This document shows, in pieces, positions 60,001 through 64,000 of a stretch of 64,000 nt of DNA (its first letter is position 1; every line of letters begins with the position of its first letter). Below the pieces are notes generated by a model. The model was given only the letters and a program-made list of their open reading frames with translations. It was not told the DNA's origin and ran no database searches. A program made the translations under genes and the position numbers. The stretch spans positions 33,163,820 to 33,227,819 of the forward strand of contig CM065686.1 of assembly GCA_017654935.2 (NCBI GenBank), read 5' to 3'. The stretch is from Phymorhynchus buccinoides (lineage: Eukaryota; Mollusca; Gastropoda; Neogastropoda; Raphitomidae).

Positions 60001-60579
60001 AGCCACAAGTTTTGACACTCAAAAAAACGGAAATCCAGCATGTTGGTATCAAACTATCATACTTTGAAACAAACTTTTCAAAACATAACAAAGCATAATA
60101 AAACACTTCAACAAAAGTATGGGTTAGGACTTAAAGAGAATTGATAGATAGAGAGCCACAAAAACAAGTTTTTAAAACCAAAATCTAATATAATAATTAA
60201 TGACATAAATTTTCAAAAAATGCCAGATAGCTATTCTTAGGACTGAGTGCAACACAAGTTACAACAATTAGTCCTATTAATTACTACAATCACCTTCATC
60301 GTATTTCCTCTGATCATCAGGGGTGTGGATGGTATTCAGCTCTGACAAATATTCGGAGCTGTACACCAACGGTTCTCCAGCCATCATCAGAGATCCTCCC
60401 GGTGGCCTGGGATCGGAGTCATTGTGGTGCAAAGCCAAACCGCTTGACCGGTGCTTGAGTCGACGCTTAGCTGCCCGACTGTGGCCGAAGCTGAAGGACG
60501 TCAAGTAGAGAATCAGGAAGTAACACAGGGAGAAGGCCAGCAGAATGAAAGAAATCCGTTTCACCTTCAAACGGGGCAT
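40796..60579 (-). CDS. GALNT11-like: Polypeptide N-acetylgalactosaminyltransferase, GALNT11/pgant35A-like (eleven coding exons, introns included)
   Basis: This Golgi enzyme starts mucin-type O-glycosylation by moving GalNAc from UDP-GalNAc to Ser/Thr of secreted proteins. Exons join in phase to 1788 nt (595 residues; family about 550-640). Domains: short cytosolic tail and signal anchor (residues 9-31, [18 protein letters not shown]); stem; GT-A catalytic domain (about 120-435) with [32 protein letters not shown], the metal-binding LDSHCE (D227, H229), [31 protein letters not shown] (332-342) and [14 protein letters not shown]; and a ricin-type beta-trefoil (about 470-595) with QVW, CLDV..QAW and CLTA..QHF. 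The third repeat has Phe instead of Trp in Qx[13 protein letters not shown] and LPPASIVIC favour the GALNT11 branch. The coding end lies in the first unit of a 51 bp satellite. A 5' UTR acceptor is likely at 60720. Confidence 0.93.
41120..41654. mobile_element. ACCGTATTTTTCGG element, long copy
   Basis: Left end CCGTATTTTTCGGACCATTA, TA at the left; inner TTATTGCTGTCATAAACGAG and TAGGGCGCCCTC match 14.1 and 52.4 kb. Right end diverged. Confidence 0.75.
42378..42626 (-). CDS. GALNT11-like: GALNT exon 10 (lectin repeats alpha and beta)
   Basis: Codes [31 protein letters not shown] and [13 protein letters not shown]: two of the three trefoil repeats with QxW. Acceptor CTTTCAG, donor GTGAGG at 42377, phase 0. 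GAT/GTC triplet repeats lie just downstream. Confidence 0.93.
42703..42961. mobile_element. TTAACCCTTTC element (copy 4)
   Basis: Ends TTAACCCTTTCACCACC and GGCGGCAAAAGGGTTAA with TTAA; sits 77 bp upstream (in gene sense) of GALNT exon 10. Confidence 0.8.
43013..43070. repeat. (GT)n microsatellite
   Basis: Interrupted GT run in GALNT intron 9. Confidence 0.9.
43668..43763 (-). CDS. GALNT11-like: GALNT exon 9 (Lys-rich linker)
   Basis: Codes [20 protein letters not shown] and a further Lys-rich stretch ending KKKGL, linking catalytic and lectin domains. Acceptor CATGCAG, donor GTAAGC at 43667, phase 0. The sequence is not conserved in the family; the splice sites and phase support it. Confidence 0.8.
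43850..44262 (-). repeat. Dispersed repeats with L2-type 3' tail between them
   Basis: Two CGGGACTTTACTGG-family copies (about 43850-43955 and 44058-44262) flank a LINE/SINE 3' end with (AAT)n and ATTTATATAGCGCC (about 43957-44035), like the tail of the LINE at 6.64 kb. Confidence 0.7.
44578..45203. mobile_element. TTAACTCATTC element (copy 2)
   Basis: TTAACTCATTCCATGCTGGC and GTTGAATGAGTTAA are inverted with TTAA ends; arms GCTTCCCTTTGCAAGCG and TGTGAAAGGAAGC also match. Confidence 0.75.
45412..45832. mobile_element. GGTAAAGG element, 8 bp TSD (copy c)
   Basis: Flanked by AAATCTGC on both sides. Interior has TATCCCTAACCCTA and its complement. Confidence 0.9.
46006..46164. mobile_element. 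Short ACCGTATTTT-type MITE
   Basis: Ends CCGTATTTTTTGGACTATAG and CAGTCCGAAAATTACGG, flanked by TA. Confidence 0.8.
46690..48260. repeat. CT-rich and duplicated segments in GALNT introns 7 and 8
   Basis: A segment with CCTTTCTTTCCATCTGTTCT and GCCTAACCCCTGGAAGTG is tandemly duplicated (about 46875-46995 and 46990-47100). CT and CA runs lie at 47095-47125 and 48150-48215. Confidence 0.7.
47566..47697 (-). CDS. GALNT11-like: GALNT exon 8
   Basis: Codes [20 protein letters not shown] and [15 protein letters not shown], the end of the catalytic domain. Acceptor GCAACAG, donor GTACGC at 47565, phase 0. Confidence 0.93.
48415..48715. repeat. Telomere-like inverted repeat
   Basis: GGTTAGGGTTAGGGTTAAT (48420) is answered by CCTAACCCTAACCTGAAACC at 48567 and again at 48680. 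A foldback of degenerate TTAGGG text next to GALNT exon 7. Confidence 0.75.
48762..48911 (-). CDS. GALNT11-like: GALNT exon 7
   Basis: Codes [20 protein letters not shown] and [11 protein letters not shown], including the flexible loop of the active site. Acceptor CTGCAG is inferred from the family and phase; in the sequence it reads TGTTGCAG. Donor GTGAGG at 48761. Confidence 0.93.
48961..49412. mobile_element. CAGACCTG-ended element with zinc-finger remnant, 6 bp TSD (copy 3)
   Basis: Ends CAGACCTGTTTACCCT and AGGGTAAACAGGTCTA, flanked by CTATAG (48955-48960, 49413-49418). On the - strand, 49234-49085 reads [19 protein letters not shown] and [16 protein letters not shown], a BED-like finger as in hAT transposases. 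Confidence 0.8.
49723..50139. mobile_element. GGTAAAGG element, 8 bp TSD (copy d)
   Basis: Flanked by AAAGTTTG on both sides. Very long C run at about 49857-49890 and G run at 49957-49973. Confidence 0.9.
50860..51101. mobile_element. CAGTGGAACCTCC MITE, TA TSD, with internal tandem copies
   Basis: Ends flanked by TA (50858-50859, 51102-51103). Several CTTATAAGACCCCTCC units lie inside. Confidence 0.85.
51140..51257 (-). CDS. GALNT11-like: GALNT exon 6
   Basis: Codes [20 protein letters not shown] and [12 protein letters not shown], the Gal/GalNAc-T motif. Acceptor CTGCAG, donor GTAAAA at 51139, phase 0. A TA-flanked MITE (50860-51101) lies 38 bp downstream of the exon end. Confidence 0.95.
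51541..51850. repeat. (CA)n microsatellites in GALNT intron 5
   Basis: Three CA runs, separated by AGACTGGTGACACA-type text that is itself repeated. The last ends about 20 bp from exon 5. Confidence 0.9.
51871..52115 (-). CDS. GALNT11-like: GALNT exon 5
   Basis: Codes [20 protein letters not shown] with the metal-binding DSH, then [13 protein letters not shown]. Acceptor TTTTCAG, donor GTGAGT at 51870, phase 2. Confidence 0.95.
52443..52998. mobile_element. ACCGTATTTTTCGG element, long uninterrupted copy
   Basis: Reads through the site that is interrupted in the 14.1 kb copy. Left TA (52441-52442); ends somewhat worn. Confidence 0.75.
53909..54310. repeat. Inverted copy of the LSM12 3' UTR-region sequence
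   Basis: Matches 16577-16989 in reverse along its full length with scattered changes. Confidence 0.8.
54776..54903 (-). CDS. GALNT11-like: GALNT exon 4
   Basis: Codes [20 protein letters not shown] and [16 protein letters not shown]. Acceptor CCACCAG, donor GTTGGT at 54775 (non-consensus after GT), phase 0. Confidence 0.88.
55736..56030 (+). repeat. Probable tRNA-derived SINE
   Basis: A tRNA-like head with a possible A box (TGGCACAGAGGT) and B box (GAGTTCGAACG) is followed by GATGAGACGATAAACCGAGG and TCCCGTGTGC, a block I recall from SINEs of many marine invertebrates. A-rich end near 55996-56010. Confidence 0.6.
56098..56497. mobile_element. CAGTGGAACCTCC MITE, TA TSD, with inserted sequence
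   Basis: Ends flanked by TA. The centre (about 56205-56430) holds GCAAGAGTGAATGCCCTT and GTCAAGGGTGTTAATAACCC, also found at about 50680-50770. Confidence 0.8.
56559..56725 (-). CDS. GALNT11-like: GALNT exon 3
   Basis: Codes [20 protein letters not shown] and the [12 protein letters not shown] loop (nucleotide-binding part of GT-A). Acceptor GAGAATAG (exon from 56725) keeps phase and the conserved Cys; an alternative AG six bases on would drop two residues. Donor GTAAGT at 56558. The polypyrimidine tract is the (CT)n complement of a GA microsatellite. Confidence 0.9.
56741..56866. repeat. (GA)n microsatellite serving as polypyrimidine tract on the - strand
   Basis: Lies directly upstream of the GALNT exon 3 acceptor in gene sense, where it reads (CT)n. 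Confidence 0.9.
56899..57668 (-). pseudogene. Tandem partial copies of GALNT exon 3 (four)
   Basis: Copies at about 56899-57022, 57099-57222, 57273-57361 and 57530-57668 each carry the acceptor region and the first 45-75 bp of exon 3 (for example [17 protein letters not shown]), then run into unrelated text (GAAGAAGCATGTGCTGTGTC) with no matching donor. The first two are nearly identical and have their own (CT)n tracts. They lack the second half of the exon and cannot code a working domain. A worn trace may lie at 58555-58612. Confidence 0.85.
58964..59045 (-). CDS. GALNT11-like: GALNT exon 2
   Basis: Codes [20 protein letters not shown] and PDARNS, the usual lead-in to the catalytic domain. 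Acceptor TGTGCAG, donor GTGAGT at 58963, phase 2. Confidence 0.88.
59158..59795. repeat. 51 bp minisatellite in GALNT intron 1
   Basis: About 12-13 units share GGTAATTCACTAACTGATAT and CTTCTTGACATCAATATGG. Some units are shortened. Confidence 0.92.
60294..60579 (-). CDS. GALNT11-like: GALNT exon 1 (start, membrane anchor)
   Basis: Starts at ATG 60579 and codes MPRLKVKR, a hydrophobic anchor and the basic/polar stem ([11 protein letters not shown]). Donor GTGATT at 60293, phase 1. Upstream on the - strand, TGTGTTTTCAG and ATCTCAG near 60721 suggest an acceptor, so the 5' UTR is spliced. Confidence 0.88.
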
Positions 60580-61309
60580 GGTGCTGATGAACTGGGATGT
60601 TCAGTGAGATACAACTAAATCATCAACTGTTCTTTGAAGTGATTTGCAGCGAAGACGTCCTCCAGATGTATTCAGGCTGTCTTATCTTTCCTCCATTACA
60701 CTACAGCTGAAGGTAGGTACCTGAGATCTGAAAACACATTCAGTTAATAAATGCAGAGCTCTTTATAAATTTGCATACAATTGACCTATTTCAGTATTTG
60801 AAAGCAATTTTCAATTTCAATATAATTTAACTATAAAATACCAAAAAACCCAAAAAACAATTCAACTCACTCGGGACGAATGAGCTGGCTCCAGCTCATG
60901 AGAGTTTTTAAGAGGTTTTGATTTCTGGCGTGTAACCTGCGTGTGTGCCAGTTGAATGGATGACACAGACTCACATAGTAGGTATCCTGTGCACCAATAG
61001 CAGTCTTTAGAAACGAAGACCTTGGGTGTTTGTCAGAATAAACATCCCTAATACTAGTAATACAGGAAGAAGGAAGAAAAACAAAATGATACTATATATA
61101 TGTTTGCTTTAATTCACACAACTGTGTATGCATGCAAATGCACGCACACAAACACACACACACACACACACTGACACACACGTACCGTCTAGCCTCCGCA
61201 TTCACGGGTGTATTATTCAACATAACAGTTAACACACACATTAAGAAAACATTATATTCCCCACACAATCCCGTTTAAAAAAAAAAAAATAATGCTTTTA
61301 TTTTATTCA

Positions 61310-62110
61310 TGATTACCAGCCGCGAACAAAGAGAGCGAAGCTGGTAATGTTTTCAGTGCATTCTGAAGCCGACTTGGCTGACTATCTATGTTAACACGAT
61401 AACATTTGAAAGAATGGACCTAGGACGCTCAAATTTTGCATGCGGATAGGCACTAAGAATATTTGTGCCCCCCCCCCCCCCCCCCTGCATTTCTCGGTTA
61501 ATTCTATTTTTCCGTTTTTGCCTTTCTTACCATACATAAAGCTGTATTTTAGGAACATTTTTAGCTAATAACCTTTTTGGAATACTAACCCTATCCCTAA
61601 CCCTAAACCTAACCCTACCTACCACTATGTGTACTGCAGTACACCGCGATTTGTTACAGTTGTGGTTCGTTGCGTTTTTCCGTCTTATAGGGTGGGGGGT
61701 AGGGTTAGGATTAGCCTAGGGTTAGGATTAGGGTTAGTAATTCAAAAAGATAATTTGGTGAAAATGTTCCTAAAATACAGCTTTATGTATGGTAAGAAAG
61801 GCAATAACAGAAAAATACAATTAATCGAGAAATGTAGGGGGGGTGGCACATCTGGACCGTTACCAATATTTTTAGGTAAAGTTCGAAAATGAAGGTCATA
61901 GGTCAAAGGTCAAGGTCACTGGAGCTGAAAACGCTGCCGAAAACCTGGCACGATAATGGAAGGACCTAGGACGCTCAAATTTTGCTTGCGGATAGGTACT
62001 AAGGATATCGAGACCAAGTTCGAAAACCAAGGTCATCTATAGGTCAAAGGTCAAGGTCACTGGACCCGGAAATGCTGCCGCGCGGCTGGTGGTCTAGCGT
62101 CTTAACGTTC
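61310..62110. repeat. Dispersed repeat with tandem AGGTCA half-sites, split by a GGTAAAGG element
   Basis: Two related units (about 61410-61930 minus insert, and 61960-62075) share GGACCTAGGACGCTCAAATT and AGGTCAAAGGTCAAGGTCAC. Each has three or four AGGTCA repeats. Confidence 0.65.
61466..61864. mobile_element. GGTAAAGG element (copy e), left end truncated
   Basis: The left end begins at GTGCC and C run; the right end reads CGTTACC. Flanking AATATTT on both sides is the remaining target duplication. Confidence 0.8.
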
Positions 62111-62149
62111 TAGTTTCACTTTCAGTGGATTCTGTTCCTGACTATCTTA

Positions 62150-62300
62150 TCTATTAGCCGTTTTAGGTGGGGTTGTTACTTCCCTCGGTTTGGTGGCTCA
62201 CTGATACAGTCCCCTTGTTTGCTATAACTTCCGGTGGCGAGTTGGGCAGCTACCGTAGATAGTAGATCGACTTTCCTGTTTCTGTTTGCGTCGCAGACGC
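62150..62300 (-). promoter_or_regulatory. Possible GALNT promoter or first noncoding exon
   Basis: CpG-containing stretch with an ETS-like ACCGGAAGT on the - strand (62235-62227), upstream of the GALNT 5' UTR acceptor. Position and motif only; no other support. Confidence 0.3.
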
Positions 62301-62829
62301 CACTTCTGACGATAAATCGCGATGTTGATACGAACATGAATGTTTTGCTGTCCCTACACATGATTACGCGAGTTTTACTACTCCTTATTTGCTTCAATAA
62401 CATTTACTTTGTCACCATCTTTACCCTGCGCTTTTTGTTTTGTTTCTTTTCATGGTAGGCCTATGACGATAATGTGTTTACTGTTTACCACATCTGTGTA
62501 AATAATTACGGTGTGGCGAGAGCGCCGTATGCTTTGGTTTGTTCCATAATTAATTTGATGGTTTTACAACAAATAAAATAATCAGTTTGAATTTTGATAT
62601 GGTTGAGGGGGGATTATACTAGAGGGTGGGTGGGTCATGGATGAAGGATTTTCACTATGATTTGGGAATGGGTAGAACTAGAAGGGTGGGAGTAAAGTGG
62701 GGCGGATGGCCCGGGGGAAGGGGCTCGTACAGTGACACACACACACGCACACATGTACAGAGATATATATATATAGTTTTACATCAGTTTAAAGAGGCAA
62801 TGCTATGGCATAACAGGCACCTTTCTAGG

Positions 62830-63490
62830 ATGGGTTAACCAGTGACATAATTATAAGCCTTTTACTACTTGCCTTATATGCAAATTCTTTGATGTTGACT
62901 AACTCTACTTTTAAGTTGCAATGGAGGAAGCCAAGGGTCTTACTGACTTTGCTGCACACATTTGAGATGTGGGTGTCCCATCTAAGGTCTTGTGATATTG
63001 TAAAGCCCAGACATTTATTTTCATCTCTATCCAATCCAGGTCCTGGCCATATAGTTGGTAGTTCTTTATCAGGGGATTTTTCTTCCTGATCACATGGAGG
63101 CTCTTGCATTTGTCAGGATGGAAGGACATCCATTTGTTTTCCCATGATGCTAATTCATTTAGGTCTGGTTGGAGATCATTGAGGTCTCTGGGAGGGTCCA
63201 CAGCTCGGTGACAGAGTCGTCCACAAAGAGAAAGGAAGTTGGAAGATAGTTGCCTCGAAAGACCATTGATGCCAACAGGAAAAGGGTCGGCCCAAGCACA
63301 GATCCTTGGGGGACTCCTGATTCTACAGGGATAGCTTCGGATGCAGCTCAATCAACAACTATTTTTTCCTGCCTGCCTGCAAGGAAGCTCTCAATTAATC
63401 TACTGACTGAACTTCTGATCCCATAGTGGCGAAATTATTCATAAGGAGATAGTGATAAATCTTATCAAAGGCCTTTTTAAAATCCACGAC
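62830..63490 (-). pseudogene. Degenerate non-LTR reverse transcriptase fragment
   Basis: On the - strand, broken frames read KAFDKIYH (near 63480), SGVPQGS-like text near 63310, DLNELASWENKWMSFHPDKC, KSLHVIRKK, CLGFTISQDLRWDTHISNVC and KVSKTLGFLHCNLK, in reverse transcriptase order. Stops and frameshifts show a dead copy, of a different lineage from the LINE at 6.6-10.6 kb. Confidence 0.85.
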
Positions 63491-63574
63491 TAGGACGTTG
63501 GTCCTTCCAGATAAAAATTATAAAAAAAGCGACAAAAATGTGCTTGATAGTGGTGGTGAGAAATACTGGGTCAC

Positions 63575-63951
63575 CAACTCACTCACACACACACACCACA
63601 ACTCACATACACACACAACACAACTCACACACACACACATGCATGCACGCACGTACACACACGCACGCACACACGCACACGCACACACAGAGGCGCGTGA
63701 AGGTCGAGAGGGTATACAGTCGTATATTGTAAAGACAAACAATTTATCATGTGTGTGTGTCACTGACTGAGTCAGTTGTGTCTGACTATAACTTTTTCAT
63801 AGCAGATAAAGCGACTGCTATTCTACTTCTACAGGGCTGGACTGAAATTTGTTTTCATTGGTGGTAGGTGATAGAAGCTGTGAAGCAGTGACCGACACCT
63901 AGGCATCTATATAAAAAAAAAGACAAACAATGTATCGTGTGTGTGTCACAG

Positions 63952-64000
<49 letters not shown>
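63575..64000. repeat. (CA)n and terminal (GT)n microsatellites
   Basis: CA-rich run at 63575-63690, and a (GT)n run from about 63950 to the window end. Confidence 0.9.

Overview
This is eukaryotic nuclear DNA: split genes with GT-AG introns, long introns, many microsatellites and minisatellites, and a dense load of small inverted-repeat DNA transposons and non-LTR retrotransposons. The protein sequences and repeat style suggest an invertebrate, most likely a marine mollusc (gastropod-like). That placement is an inference, not a proof.

Two host genes face each other tail to tail. On the + strand, LSM12 runs from 745 to 16524 in five coding exons (745-895, 3719-3873, 5628-5737, 11211-11358, 16411-16524), which join without a phase break into about 225 residues. 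On the - strand, a polypeptide GalNAc-transferase of the GALNT11/pgant35A type runs from 60579 down to 40796 in eleven coding exons. All junction phases agree and give about 595 residues: type II membrane anchor, glycosyltransferase domain with DSH and WGGEN motifs, and a C-terminal ricin-type beta-trefoil. I found no convincing host gene between them (about 16.6-40.7 kb) or beyond 62.4 kb.

The rest is repeat biology. LSM12 intron 3 holds a nearly full-length antisense non-LTR retrotransposon (6.6-10.6 kb) with endonuclease and reverse transcriptase, broken by one frameshift. Fragments of other reverse transcriptases lie at 1.3-2.0, 28.9-29.2 and 62.8-63.5 kb. At least six families of inverted-repeat elements can be told apart by ends and target-site duplications (TSDs): two TA-flanked families with many copies, several TTAA-flanked families, a family with GGTAAAGG ends and 8-9 bp duplications, and a family with CAG..CTG ends and 6 bp duplications, some of which carry zinc-finger-like transposase remnants. 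Several elements are nested, so their order of insertion can be read.

The most interesting pattern is that tandem amplification has struck exon edges of both host genes three times. (1) The last 51 bp or so of the GALNT coding sequence, with its stop codon, forms the first unit of a 51 bp satellite of about 30 copies (39.0-40.85 kb). (2) The acceptor and 5' part of GALNT exon 3 is repeated at least four times upstream of the true exon, each with a 3' splice site and some with a CT tract. (3) The donor of LSM12 exon 2 is repeated five times in a tandem array of about 145 bp units just downstream. Because no search could be run, family names and boundaries rest on reading alone.
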